Shown: one piece after another, positions 36,448 through 45,808 of the stretch | Layout: each line of letters starts with the position of its first letter | Position numbering within the stretch: position 1 is the first letter of the stretch | NCBI GenBank assembly: GCA_002840245.1 | Contig: PHAA01000030.1 | Coordinates: 1 to 63,599 of the forward strand | Length of the DNA stretch: 63,599 bases | Direction: 5' to 3' | Origin: Firmicutes bacterium HGW-Firmicutes-15 | Lineage (GTDB): Bacteria; Bacillota; Syntrophomonadia; Syntrophomonadales; Syntrophomonadaceae | Made by a program: the position numbers and the translations under genes | Notes under the pieces: model-generated | What the model was told of the DNA's origin: nothing | Seen by the model: only the letters and a program-made list of their open reading frames with translations | Databases searched by the model: none

Positions 36448-38205
36448 ATGAAAGGTAGATTTAGGATGAAGCGATCAGCAATATTTTTAATGTTAATGGG
36501 GTTAATAGTGGCATTGTTTAGCAGGCCTGTTTTGGCTGCTCCTTCATTGACGGTGCAAATAAACGGTTCGCTGGTGAATGCTCCGGCTGATATGGATATA
36601 ATCGAAGGCCAGGTGATGGTTCCCTTGCGCTGGGCGGCTGAGCAATTGGGAGCCAATTCCGTACAATGGGACTCCGAAACCCGTACGGTAACCATTAAGA
36701 CCTCACAGGATTTTTATAATATGGAAAAATTGACTTCCTATGCCAATGGTCTGCAATCCAAAGCTAATAAACAGGATGAGCAAATCTGGCCACTCCCGGA
36801 TAAGGCCAAAACCCTGGATCTACCCTATAGTGTGCCCAACCGTGCATGGGTATTAGAGCTGAAACAATTTAAACCGGAGAGAGTGGGCCTGACTCTGCCC
36901 ATCGACCGCGATCAGATTGACATACATATTACCAGTGACGCTGGCTCCTATGAACATAGTATGTGGGTCCATAGCATCGTAAATCACCAGGACCATTATT
37001 ACCTGCCCATGGACTGGTTGGAATACTTATTCAAGGCCAAGGTCAATTATGACCAGACTACCAATGTACTATCTATTCAGACCCCTGATCTGGACAAAAT
37101 CAAATCCGAGATTGCCCTGATAGAAAACACCCTTATTCCGGCCAGTGCTGATGAAGCCGTAAAATTATGGGGCCGGGGCGAACAGACGCGCAATGGAACC
37201 CTGCAATATGCAGCCTTATCGCCACAGCTGCGCCAGGAAGCAGACAAAAGTTACCAGGTCCGCGGGACATACTGGGTTACAGGCGGTTCAAGCCCATGGG
37301 TAGGCCCTATAACCATAATAAGCCAGAATAAACTTAACCCGCCATATTCCACCGCCACGGAAAAAATGGTGGTAGAAAAGCTGCTTAATAATGGTCAGGA
37401 AGGATGGTATATTACTCAAATCCTGCAATCCAGTGGCTATGGGATTGTTGAAAATGTTGGCACTGATAGAAAGAACCCAATAAATGAAATCGATATGGAT
37501 TGGCAGGCACTGGCGGCTGATTACAATCCTCCCGGTATAGGCGCTTTGTTGGCAGCGATTAAAGACAGCAATATCACACCAGATGGAAGTATAGACATCA
37601 CCTATAATATTAAACGGGAATTTAATCAGATGGGCGAGGATTACCGTTTTTTCTTTATGCCTGAGGTAGAATGGTATGATTTTGAGTCTATAGGTGCAGC
37701 TATGTCATATATGCTTTTTACATGGACAGGTGAATTTGGCACTTTCCCTGAGAAAGCACCCCAATATCAGGCTGAAGCACGGCTGCGTAAAATCTTTGCC
37801 GCACCTAATAATGAATATCCTCAAATTGAGCATCAACCCTATAGGAAATCGGTAATGTATGACGGCGCATCCTATAAACCCTGGCCCGAAAGCTATAATA
37901 GCAATACTATGATTTATGATTTAATCGAATTAAAAGAACGGCATAAAGGTGATTATACCTATTATACCGCTACAGCCAATGAATATGGGTTTGATGTAAA
38001 TAGTTACTATGAGGCGGGGGGAAATGAAAAATTTCTTTTGGCTAATTCTAAGGCTTTGGGGCTGGACTATAATGCTGCTTTAGAAAAGTTGCTAGAAAAT
38101 GGGGATATCATCCACGCAGAAAAAAGCCGAACTTATATAATAGAATTTTTTATTGAGGATAATAACACGATCCCAATGATTGTTTCTGTTGACAAGCTAG
38201 ATTAG
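36448..38205 (+). CDS. Secreted stalk-domain protein of unknown function
   Basis: 585 residues. A signal peptide (about 6-30, ending RPVLAAP) is followed by a copper-amine-oxidase N-like stalk (about 32-90; GQVMVPLRWAAEQLGANSVQ, WDSETRTVTI) and a second half-stalk (YYLPMDWLEYLFKAKVNYD). A middle region (about 225-345) has NTLIPASADEAVKLWGRGEQ and resembles NTF2-like domains seen in stalk proteins. The C-terminal 240 residues are not recognised. It lies 46 bases after the GH18-like gene, so probably in the same operon. It has a TAGGAG ribosome binding site. Confidence 0.7.
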   Translation: MKGRFRMKRSAIFLMLMGLIVALFSRPVLAAPSLTVQINGSLVNAPADMDIIEGQVMVPLRWAAEQLGANSVQWDSETRTVTIKTSQDFYNMEKLTSYANGLQSKANKQDEQIWPLPDKAKTLDLPYSVPNRAWVLELKQFKPERVGLTLPIDRDQIDIHITSDAGSYEHSMWVHSIVNHQDHYYLPMDWLEYLFKAKVNYDQTTNVLSIQTPDLDKIKSEIALIENTLIPASADEAVKLWGRGEQTRNGTLQYAALSPQLRQEADKSYQVRGTYWVTGGSSPWVGPITIISQNKLNPPYSTATEKMVVEKLLNNGQEGWYITQILQSSGYGIVENVGTDRKNPINEIDMDWQALAADYNPPGIGALLAAIKDSNITPDGSIDITYNIKREFNQMGEDYRFFFMPEVEWYDFESIGAAMSYMLFTWTGEFGTFPEKAPQYQAEARLRKIFAAPNNEYPQIEHQPYRKSVMYDGASYKPWPESYNSNTMIYDLIELKERHKGDYTYYTATANEYGFDVNSYYEAGGNEKFLLANSKALGLDYNAALEKLLENGDIIHAEKSRTYIIEFFIEDNNTIPMIVSVDKLD

Positions 38206-38329
38206 ATATATACCATAGGTTTTTCTTCAATAGCTAAAAATCCACTCTTGAAAATATCAGTCAACCCACTCTATTACCTTGACTCGTGAAACAACATATT
38301 TTTATATAAAAATCGCTGAGGTGATTGAC

Positions 38330-39055
38330 TTGATCGGCAAGAAACGCTGGCTTATATTATTGGTGGCAGTGGTAGGACTAGTACTATTATACCCACTATA
38401 TGGAAAAATACTAAGCGGATTAGGTATTTCTAATCTGTTAGTAAGCCAATACCAGGTACCTAAATGTGAAGTTCCGCAGTTGCTTTCTGCTCAGGATCAA
38501 AACCAAAATGGCATTCCCGATTCCATCGATATTGTAAATGGAGCGCGCCAGGAAGTGAAAAAAGGCACCGTTTATGACGGATCTTACTTTCAGGGTGGAT
38601 ACCCGCCGGAGGGCAGAGGCGCATGTACGGATGTAATATGGCGGGCTTTTAAAACTGCCGGCTATGATCTTAAGAAAATGGTAGATGAAGATATTAAAAA
38701 CAACCCTAAAGCTTATGGAGCAACAGGACGCGATCCTGATCCCAGCATTGATTTCAGGAGAGTGAGTAACTTGCAGGTGTTCTTTAAGCGCTATGGGCAG
38801 GAGCTGACCACAGAAATAGTTGCGGGAGATGTTACTAATTTAACCAACTGGCAGCCGGGTGATATTGTGGTATTTGGCCTGCCACTTGAACATATTGGCA
38901 TAATATCGGATCAAAGGGGACGGGACGGAGTTCCGCTGATGATTCATAATTGCGGCCCCAAGGCCAGTGAGGATGATTATTACTTGTTGAACTGGCCTAG
39001 CAAAATTACGTATCATTTCAGGTTCATTAGTTTACAAGATGGCTCGGCTGTATAG
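38330..39055 (+). CDS. DUF1287 family protein
   Basis: 241 residues. One N-terminal membrane segment (about 6-26, RWLILLVAVVGLVLLYPLYG) then a DUF1287 domain: ARQEVKKGTVYDGSYFQGGY, PPEGRGACTDVIWRAFKTAG, GDIVVFGLPLEHIGIISD and MIHNCG. The conserved Cys, His and second His suggest an NlpC/P60-like amidase fold. The start is TTG 38330, right after CTGAGGTGAT; the frame is open further upstream to 38279 without a ribosome binding site. With the two genes before it, it forms a small surface or wall-active group. Confidence 0.8.
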   Translation: MIGKKRWLILLVAVVGLVLLYPLYGKILSGLGISNLLVSQYQVPKCEVPQLLSAQDQNQNGIPDSIDIVNGARQEVKKGTVYDGSYFQGGYPPEGRGACTDVIWRAFKTAGYDLKKMVDEDIKNNPKAYGATGRDPDPSIDFRRVSNLQVFFKRYGQELTTEIVAGDVTNLTNWQPGDIVVFGLPLEHIGIISDQRGRDGVPLMIHNCGPKASEDDYYLLNWPSKITYHFRFISLQDGSAV

Positions 39056-39177
39056 TAAACAACAAATCATCTGTGTTATCGTGTAAATTTACCGTCCTTA
39101 GACGGCAGGAATAGATAGTATATTAAAGAAATATTTGAAAGCTTTCTGCCAGTTCTTTTGATATTTGTTTAGACCGG

Positions 39178-40830
39178 TCAGTGATTGGCTTTAGCAGTTC
39201 GCATCGATCTTCTTAATAGTGCTGTGATTATAAACCCTACGGCGGCAATAATTGCCGAGGCGGTAAACATATTGGTGTAGCCAGCATTTAAGGTACTCTG
39301 GAATACATTTTCAATACTGGAACGCATGCTTTCAATGCCCTGCATCACCATAGGGGAGACCTGCTCTGGTACCGTATGCTGGATACCACTCTTTAAGCGG
39401 TCCACAATACTGGTAACATCTGCTGTCTGCAAATTAGAGAATGCATTGGTGTTATCCCCGTTGCTAACGAGCCCAGGAGGCATACCCATGCTGGGTACAG
39501 CTGTATTCATAGTCTGCTGCAGCAGTTCTGTTAAGCGGGGGGGGAGATTTTTGGAGGCTTGTACAATAAAGCCAATCATTATCCCAGGGGAAACGGTCAC
39601 CCCAATAGATCTAATTAGGGACATGGTGGCGATGGCTGTGGTACCTTCCTTTTCAGGAACACTCTGTAATACCAGATAATTTAAAGGTGCTCCCATAGTA
39701 AATCCTATCCCAAATCCCACCAGAGCAAGGCCGATTATTACGCTGCTAAGACTCAGGGTACTGGTGGCAACATAGCCCAAAAAAAGACTCCCCATTACGA
39801 TAAATGCAAACCCGATTTCCAATACCAATGGGGCACCTTTCTTATCGGTCAAGCCCCCGCTGAGCGGAGCTGAAATTCCAGAAAAAACAGCCAACAGGGT
39901 AATCAAGTAACCCCCGCTGCCCACCTTAATTCTCAAAACATTTTCTGCAAACTGGGGGACAAACACTGTTCCCATCATGCCGATACCGGTAATAAAGGCT
40001 ACCATAAAGACCAGTATCATCTTCTTATTTTTAAAGTATTTAATATTTAAAACTGGATCTACGGCTTTATTTTCGACCATAACTAACACTGGTATTAGCA
40101 GTATAAAGGCCAGGAGATAAGGGAAAACCTTTAGATCTTGTATACTCGTGGATAAGTGAAAGAAATCTAAATTGGTGAGGCCATATAGAAGGGTAGCAAT
40201 AACTGCGGCAATAGTTATTGCACCTGCCAAATCCATCGGTTTGTTTTCTTCAATAAAAGTATTTTCCATGCGCGTACTTAGAAAAATGATCAATAGGCTA
40301 ATAGGTACATTGATAAAAAATATCCATCCCCAGCCATTAATTCCAGCTAGGCCCAATATGCCGCTTCCCAAGCTAGGTCCAATAATAGTAGCTACCCCGA
40401 AAATTGCTCCCACCATTCCCAAGGCAAAGCCTCTTTTTTCCTCTGGAAAGCTCAGGCCGATTACCGTTGTCGCAATGGGCATAATCCCACCAGCTCCAAC
40501 GGCCTGTATCACTCGCGCAAAAAGGAAAAAGCTAAAGTTGCCGTAAAAATTAGTTAAACCACAGAGCAATGACCCCAGGCCAAAAAGAGCAACACCCCAA
40601 ACAAATACTTTTTTATGACCTTTACGGTCGGCCATCTTACTTACAATAGGCATGGCAATAGCATAACAGAGAGTATAAAGGGTTATCATCCAGATTCCAC
40701 TGTTTCTGCCTTCGCCAAAACTATTCTCAATAATCTCTCGTGCGGGGGAAACTATTCCGCTATCAATGGCTCCCATAAAAATACCCAGGATGAACATGAT
40801 AAATACAGCTGTTGTTGTTTTTGACTTCAA
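39178..40830 (-). CDS. MFS multidrug exporter, DHA2 (EmrB/QacA) type
   Basis: 550 residues with about 14 hydrophobic helices. Motif C-type glycines and the DHA2 loop 2-3 motif (DRKGHKKVFVWGVALFGLGS) are seen; VPISLLIIFLSTRMENTF matches DHA2 members. An insert of about 110 residues near 430-520, between the last helices, is soluble and helical. It starts at TTG after GAAGG. It lies downstream of a tetR gene on the same strand and is very likely controlled by it. The substrate is unknown. Confidence 0.88.
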   Translation of the reverse strand: MKSKTTTAVFIMFILGIFMGAIDSGIVSPAREIIENSFGEGRNSGIWMITLYTLCYAIAMPIVSKMADRKGHKKVFVWGVALFGLGSLLCGLTNFYGNFSFFLFARVIQAVGAGGIMPIATTVIGLSFPEEKRGFALGMVGAIFGVATIIGPSLGSGILGLAGINGWGWIFFINVPISLLIIFLSTRMENTFIEENKPMDLAGAITIAAVIATLLYGLTNLDFFHLSTSIQDLKVFPYLLAFILLIPVLVMVENKAVDPVLNIKYFKNKKMILVFMVAFITGIGMMGTVFVPQFAENVLRIKVGSGGYLITLLAVFSGISAPLSGGLTDKKGAPLVLEIGFAFIVMGSLFLGYVATSTLSLSSVIIGLALVGFGIGFTMGAPLNYLVLQSVPEKEGTTAIATMSLIRSIGVTVSPGIMIGFIVQASKNLPPRLTELLQQTMNTAVPSMGMPPGLVSNGDNTNAFSNLQTADVTSIVDRLKSGIQHTVPEQVSPMVMQGIESMRSSIENVFQSTLNAGYTNMFTASAIIAAVGFIITALLRRSMRTAKANH

Positions 40831-40870
40831 ACTATAAGCCTTCTTTCCACCATTTATCTATACGAGGATC

Positions 40871-40907
40871 TTACGGGGACATTCCCCGTAAGGGGTGTGT
40901 CCCCTAA
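40871..40907 (-). promoter_or_regulatory. Mutually exclusive hairpins between tetR and MFS gene
   Basis: Fold 1: TACGGGGA (40872-40879) / TCCCCGTA (40883-40890), plus AGGGG / CCCCT (40891-40905). Fold 2: GGGGACA (40875-40881) / TGTCCCC (40898-40904) enclosing CCCC-GTAA-GGGG (40884-40895). The two cannot form together. It lies in the 104-base gap of the tetR-MFS transcript and may attenuate or stabilise the MFS message. Confidence 0.5.
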
Positions 40908-40934
40908 ACTTTTATTCGCCATAACGAAGGGGGC

Positions 40935-41498
40935 TTACTGTAAAACCTTGAGCAGCAAGGTTTCTAGTGATGAGTAGGGTAGACTTCTCATTTGACATAT
41001 AATGAAATAATTTTGGACGATAAAGTTAGCCATGTCTCTGGCTGCTAAAGGATAATTGAGGGCAGTTGGATCCCGCTTTTCCTCGATTATCAGAATAAGC
41101 TCAACCTTTTCTGCTAGTCTTTGCAGGTAATCATGGCCGGGGGGAATATGTTCATGTGTACAAATGGATTCGTTCTCACTCCGCATGCTCACCCACACAT
41201 CCCGAAAGCAAAGCACAAATGCCTCCATAATATCGAAAACTTTTTTGAGTTTGGCAAGTAATTCTTCATCGCTGGCGGTGGTTTTGTCTATGCATACAAA
41301 ATGTGTATCCCAGTAATTCGTCATCATCTGTAACAGGAGATGTCGCTTGGTAGGAAAATAGTTGTATATGGTTCCGGTGGCTATCCCGCAAGACTTGGCG
41401 ATAGCGCGCATGTTTAAAGCTCCATATCCGTCTGCGTCAAGAATTTTACGTGCATGCTCCAGTATGATTGCCTGTGGATTTTCAATAATCTTAGGCAC
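40935..41498 (-). CDS. TetR/AcrR family regulator of the MFS exporter
   Basis: 187 residues from GTG 41498 (TAGGAGGCAAG upstream). The helix-turn-helix is at about 17-58: ILDADGYGALNMRAIAKSCG, IATGTIYNYFPTKRHLLLQM. The C-terminal part (about 70-187) is helical with YFIICQMRSL. Its own promoter overlaps a palindromic operator (41524-41538), so negative autoregulation and control of the exporter downstream are likely. Confidence 0.88.
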   Translation of the reverse strand: MPKIIENPQAIILEHARKILDADGYGALNMRAIAKSCGIATGTIYNYFPTKRHLLLQMMTNYWDTHFVCIDKTTASDEELLAKLKKVFDIMEAFVLCFRDVWVSMRSENESICTHEHIPPGHDYLQRLAEKVELILIIEEKRDPTALNYPLAARDMANFIVQNYFIICQMRSLPYSSLETLLLKVLQ

Positions 41499-41523
41499 GG
41501 TATCTTGCCTCCTACTCGTCTTT

Positions 41524-41565
41524 ATGAACTAGGTTCATTATAAGGGAAGCAAATAAATATAACAA
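41524..41565 (-). promoter_or_regulatory. tetR promoter with overlapping operator
   Basis: On the minus strand TTGTTA (41560-41565), 17 bases, TATAAT (41537-41542). The palindrome ATGAAC-CTA-GTTCAT (41524-41538) overlaps the end of the -10 and the start site. This is a typical arrangement for TetR self-repression. Confidence 0.7.
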
Positions 41566-41762
41566 TGGAATATATTATTTAATCGTTTTGCTGATAAATA
41601 TCTGCCCATACGCATATATTAGACTTTTCAAAGTCAGACCAAAAGCATCAGAACAAATGCATGTAGGTGAAAATGTGGTGGCTAAGGCTGACTTTTATGG
41701 GAGTTCATGTTATATTGATTTGGGGCTGAGGAATATTTAATAGTGTTCAGGAGGACAGTAAT

Positions 41763-42758
41763 ATGAAAGCGATGATAATGGCGGCGGGGGTTGGAGCCAG
41801 GCTAATGCCTATGACAACGTATATTCCCAAGCCGATGATTCCCATGGCTAATCGGCCTTTGATGGCTAACACCGTACAACTATTGGCAGAGCATGGATTT
41901 AGAAGCATTATTGCCAACCTGCATTGCCATACAGATTATATTAGTAACTATTTTGGCGATGGACAGGCATTTGGGGTATCCATGGATTATTCTCGAGAAG
42001 AAGAACTCATGGGTACAGCCGGGGGGGTAAAACGTTGTGATTGGTTCCTGGATGAAACATTTGTAATTATAAGTGGGGATGCCCTGACAGACATAGATCT
42101 AGCTCTACTAGTTAAAACTCACAAGCGGAAAGGAGCCCTGGCTACCCTTGCGCTGAAAGAAGTGGAGGATGTTGAGCATTTTGGGATTGTTATTTGCAGT
42201 GATGATGGACTTATAAAGAGCTTTCAGGAAAAACCCCGGTCTGAGGAAGCTTTAAGCAGGGTAGCAAATACTGGGATTTATGTGTTTGAGCCGGAGATTT
42301 TTAAATACATACCTGCCGGGCAATTTTACGACTTCGGCAAGCAGGTGTTTCCGCATCTCGTAAAAGCAGGGTGCCCATTTTATGGTGTTACAGTAGATGA
42401 CTACTGGTGCGATGTGGGTAATATTGATCGTTACCGGCAGGCTAATGCCGATGTTCTGGCAGGCAGGGTGCGTGTGAAAACGGGGGGAAGGCTGCTTTCT
42501 AGTAAAAGTGGAGGCAGGGTTTTGCTGGGGGAAGGGGTCCAAGTCGGCAAAAGTGTAAGTTTTACAGGTACCGTAGTTATAGGCTCCGGATGCAGTATAG
42601 GTGATAGTGTCAAGATTAGCGATTCAGTAATATGGAATGATACCATTATCGGGGATCATAGCACTATTAAAGGAGCGGTGATCGGTGCTGACTGCAAGAT
42701 CAGTTCCGGTGTGGACATTGAGATGGGTGCAGTCATTCCCAGCGGGTCTGCGTTATAA
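41763..42758 (+). CDS. Sugar-phosphate nucleotidyltransferase (NDP-sugar synthase)
   Basis: 331 residues. The N-terminal NTP-transferase domain begins MKAMIMAAGVGARLMPMTTY, with the activating K in PKPMIP and sugar-binding GDALTDIDL. The C-terminal left-handed beta-helix (about 240-331, hexad repeats such as VVIGSGCSIGDSVKISDSVI) is of GlmU/GCD1 type. It most resembles mannose-1-phosphate guanylyltransferase or glucose-1-phosphate nucleotidyltransferases; the exact sugar cannot be told. It starts after CAGGAGGA. It is monocistronic, ending at a bidirectional terminator. Confidence 0.88.
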   Translation: MKAMIMAAGVGARLMPMTTYIPKPMIPMANRPLMANTVQLLAEHGFRSIIANLHCHTDYISNYFGDGQAFGVSMDYSREEELMGTAGGVKRCDWFLDETFVIISGDALTDIDLALLVKTHKRKGALATLALKEVEDVEHFGIVICSDDGLIKSFQEKPRSEEALSRVANTGIYVFEPEIFKYIPAGQFYDFGKQVFPHLVKAGCPFYGVTVDDYWCDVGNIDRYRQANADVLAGRVRVKTGGRLLSSKSGGRVLLGEGVQVGKSVSFTGTVVIGSGCSIGDSVKISDSVIWNDTIIGDHSTIKGAVIGADCKISSGVDIEMGAVIPSGSAL

Positions 42759-42783
42759 GGATGATAAACGCTAATGCGGCAAA

Positions 42784-42823
42784 AAAAGGAGTATAATAGG
42801 TTTTAACCTATTATACTCCTTTT
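42784..42823. terminator. Bidirectional terminator
   Basis: Perfect 13-bp stem GGAGTATAATAGG (42788-42800) / CCTATTATACTCC (42807-42819), flanked by A and T runs on both sides. It lies between convergent genes. Confidence 0.9.
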
Positions 42824-42843
42824 AAAATTATCGACGTTGTTTC

Positions 42844-43449
42844 TTATTTGGTTGCCCCGGTTTTCAACAAGCTGTCAAAGTTCTCATCAAGGACATTCAT
42901 ATCAACCTCTTTGATCTGCTCAAGAGTCTGGGGATCCATGGGGGACATATTAAAGATCCGCAATTGATCCTTTTCTTTAATTAGGAGGGCAGTCTCCATA
43001 CCGGTATCTTTCCCATTTTCTTTAAAGCTATAAACAACGATGGCGCTGTTTTTACCCATTTTGGTATATTCTTTCATTACTTCGATGGAAACGCCTTTAG
43101 GAATCGAATTTTCCTTCTCGATGTCAGCAATTACTTTGCTTACATCGGCTTCAATTTTAGTTCTATTTTCTAGAAGTTGTTCCGGTGTCATATTGGCATA
43201 ATCAGGCAAAAGGCGTACCGACCAAAACACGCTCAAGTTATTAGCTACGGTATCGAAATCACGATCAAAATAAGCTTGGTAGAAAGTTTTCACGGTTTTT
43301 TCCGGGGCCGGTGTATCCCCATAGGCTGCATACCAGTACAGTGCTGCCAAACCAGCTATTATTACGACAAAAATAAACCGGGGAACCCTCGGTTTTGATG
43401 GCGTATCTCCAACAGGCCGGTGAACATTTTCATGAGAAGACTTATCCAA
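42844..43449 (-). CDS. Membrane-anchored protein with NTF2-like (DUF4878-type) domain
   Basis: 201 residues from TTG 43449 (GGAGG upstream; a nearby ATG runs into a stop at once). One membrane segment (about 24-45, PRFIFVVIIAGLAALYWYAA) and an outside domain (about 50-190) starting TVKTFYQAYFDRDFDTVANN, the opening pattern of NTF2-like, DUF4878-type folds. No catalytic residues evident. Function unknown. Confidence 0.65.
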   Translation of the reverse strand: MDKSSHENVHRPVGDTPSKPRVPRFIFVVIIAGLAALYWYAAYGDTPAPEKTVKTFYQAYFDRDFDTVANNLSVFWSVRLLPDYANMTPEQLLENRTKIEADVSKVIADIEKENSIPKGVSIEVMKEYTKMGKNSAIVVYSFKENGKDTGMETALLIKEKDQLRIFNMSPMDPQTLEQIKEVDMNVLDENFDSLLKTGATK

Positions 43450-43604
43450 TTTTCATATTCCTCCGTTTCCAATACAATATATAATACATATTGTACTCCT
43501 TTTAGTTAGTATTAACAATTAAAAGGGGGAGGATATTAGTGTGATTAACGAAAAAAGATAAATATTCTGCTACCAAGCAGGAAGGAAAATCAGGAGGACT
43601 ATAG

Positions 43605-44843
43605 ATGAAGCCAATTATAGTAATCGGTGCCGGCCCAGCAGGTATGATGGCAGCTATTACTGCCGCTAACCAAGGAGCTGCGGTGACCATTGTGGAAAAA
43701 AAAGATAGCGTGGGCAGAAAGCTAAGCATTACCGGAAAAGGTCGCTGCAACCTTACTTCGTCTGTAGATAAAGACGAATTGATAAAGGGTTTTCCGGGTA
43801 ATGGACGTTTCCTATTCAGTGCTTTCCACGAGTTTTCCAATCTGGATGTCATAACATTCTTTGAGCAGCGCGGCTTGAAAACCAAAGTAGAACGGGGCAA
43901 TCGGGTATTTCCTGAATCGGATAATGCAGAGGAGGTCGTAGGGCTGCTTTATGAGAACATGAAACGAGCTGGAGTAAAAATTCAGACTGCTACAGCAGTT
44001 CAAGGGATTGCTATTGAATCCGGTAAGGTTGTGGGCGTAAACTGTGAGCGGGGGAGACTGCCGGCAGAAGCGGTTATTATTGCTACCGGCGGCATGTCGT
44101 ATCCGGGGACTGGTTCTACCGGCGACGGATACCAATGGGCGGCTGCAGCCGGGCACAGCATCGTAGAGCCGCGTCCCGGGCTAGTGCCATTGATGGCTCG
44201 CGAGGAATGGGTTAAAGATTTACAGGGACTCAGCCTTAAAAATACCAAGGCCACAGCTTATAACGCTCTGGGAAAGAAAATCAATGAGGATTGTGGCGAA
44301 CTACTCTTTACCCATTTTGGTTTATCTGGACCAATTATTCTTTCTATGAGCCATGGTATAGGGGGTTACTTGTATCAGCATAAAAAACCGGTTACTATCG
44401 AGCTGGATCTTAAACCGGCTTTGAGTGAAGAAAAACTGGATGAACGTTTGCAGCGAGATTTGAACAAGTATTCTCGTAAAATATTTAAAAACGCTTTGGA
44501 TGATCTTTTGCCCCAAAAATTAATACCTGTGATTATCCGGTTGAGTGGGATTGATTCTGGGAAGGCCTGCCACCAGATTAACCGCGGTGAAAGGCTGGGT
44601 ATGGTGCATCTGTTAAAACACCTGCAGTTGACTATATATGACACCAGACCTATAGCGGAGGCGATCGTTACCGCAGGCGGGGTAAATGTAAAAGAAATTG
44701 ATCCCAAAACCATGCAGTCAAAATTGGTGCAAGGGCTCTTTTTGGCTGGAGAGGTCTTAGATATAGATGGGTATACAGGTGGTTATAATCTGCAAGCAGC
44801 ATTTTCCACCGGCTATTTGGCTGGTAAATGCGCTGCGTTGTGA
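43605..44843 (+). CDS. HI0933 family FAD-dependent oxidoreductase
   Basis: 412 residues. The FAD-binding Rossmann start IVIGAGPAGMMAAITAANQG, then KKDSVGRKLSITGKGRCNLT, the family hallmark; the C-terminal NAD(P)-like motif ITAGGVNVKEIDPKTMQSK and LFLAGEVLDIDGYTGGYNLQ. Proteins of the HI0933/YhiN family are flavoproteins of unknown substrate. It has a CAGGAGGA ribosome binding site. Its end is 85 bases before the MoxR operon, with a possible promoter between. Confidence 0.9.
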   Translation: MKPIIVIGAGPAGMMAAITAANQGAAVTIVEKKDSVGRKLSITGKGRCNLTSSVDKDELIKGFPGNGRFLFSAFHEFSNLDVITFFEQRGLKTKVERGNRVFPESDNAEEVVGLLYENMKRAGVKIQTATAVQGIAIESGKVVGVNCERGRLPAEAVIIATGGMSYPGTGSTGDGYQWAAAAGHSIVEPRPGLVPLMAREEWVKDLQGLSLKNTKATAYNALGKKINEDCGELLFTHFGLSGPIILSMSHGIGGYLYQHKKPVTIELDLKPALSEEKLDERLQRDLNKYSRKIFKNALDDLLPQKLIPVIIRLSGIDSGKACHQINRGERLGMVHLLKHLQLTIYDTRPIAEAIVTAGGVNVKEIDPKTMQSKLVQGLFLAGEVLDIDGYTGGYNLQAAFSTGYLAGKCAAL

Positions 44844-44878
44844 ACGCGTTGACGAAGATACCCGATATCTGGTAATAT
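44841..44878 (+). promoter_or_regulatory. Candidate promoter(s) of MoxR operon
   Basis: TTGACG (44849-44854), 18 bases, TAATAT (44873-44878) is sigma-A-like. An overlapping sigma-D-like pair TGAA (44841-44844), 16 bases, CCCGATAT (44861-44868) is also present. Which is used cannot be told. Confidence 0.4.
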
Positions 44879-44928
44879 TCAACTTGATTATAGAATTTTA
44901 TTCGTAAATACGGGAGGAATTATTAGGT

Positions 44929-45798
44929 ATGACACAGAACATGACACAGTACCAGGGCTCATCTGATTATATCGTAAGTGATGAGTTGAGGAACAGCATC
45001 AACATTGCAATGGCTCTGGGAAAGCCCCTCTTAATCAAGGGGGAACCGGGTACCGGCAAAACCATGTTGGCTTTGAGTATAGCTGAAGCTCTGGGCAAGA
45101 ATATTTATATTTGGAACATAAAATCGACTACCAAGGCTCAGGAGGGACTGTATATTTATGATACAGTTCAGAGGCTTTATGATAGCCAGTTCAAGGATCA
45201 TGATGTGGCTAACATTAAGCAGTATATCAGAGCCGGCAAAATGGGTGAGGCCTTCCAGAGCAGTGAGCAGGTAGTGCTGTTGATCGATGAAATCGATAAA
45301 GCTGACCTGGAGTTTCCCAATGACCTTCTATGGGAATTGGATCAAATGACCTATTATATACCGGAAACCAAGGAAACGGTAAAAGCGCAAACCAGGCCCA
45401 TCGTCATTATTACCAGCAATGCGGAGAAAGAATTACCTGATGCCTTCCTGCGAAGGTGCATCTTTCATTATATTGCTTTCCCTGACCCGGAAGAAATGGC
45501 TCAGATAATAAAAGTGCATCATCCCAATCTGGATAAGCGTTTACTTGAACAGGCTATGGAAACGTTCTATATGCTTCGAAATATTCCTAATATGCAGAAA
45601 AAGCCCAGCACCAGCGAATTGATAGATTGGCTGCAGGCGCTGGTGGTAGGGGGGATTAGTCCTAATAAAATCAAGCAGGATATGCCCTTTCTGGGTGTGC
45701 TTTTAAAGAAAAACGAGGATCTGGATACACTCTTGAACCAGCTCCATAATAAAACTCAGACCAAGGTCCAGTCTCGCAGCAGCTATTGGAATCGTTAG
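44929..45798 (+). CDS. MoxR-type AAA+ ATPase
   Basis: 289 residues. Walker A GEPGTGKTML (about 39-48), Walker B VVLLIDEIDKAD, sensor 1 PIVIITSNAEKELPDAFLRR with the arginine finger region. MoxR proteins work with VWA-domain partners as chaperones for metal insertion or complex assembly; the next gene (10 bases on) is such a partner. It starts after GGGAGGAA. Confidence 0.9.
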   Translation: MTQNMTQYQGSSDYIVSDELRNSINIAMALGKPLLIKGEPGTGKTMLALSIAEALGKNIYIWNIKSTTKAQEGLYIYDTVQRLYDSQFKDHDVANIKQYIRAGKMGEAFQSSEQVVLLIDEIDKADLEFPNDLLWELDQMTYYIPETKETVKAQTRPIVIITSNAEKELPDAFLRRCIFHYIAFPDPEEMAQIIKVHHPNLDKRLLEQAMETFYMLRNIPNMQKKPSTSELIDWLQALVVGGISPNKIKQDMPFLGVLLKKNEDLDTLLNQLHNKTQTKVQSRSSYWNR

Positions 45799-45808
45799 GA
45801 GAAAAAAT

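Noticed and set aside
39092-39105. CCGTC-CTTA-GACGG hairpin as terminator of the DUF1287 gene
   Set aside because: No T tract after the stem on either strand.
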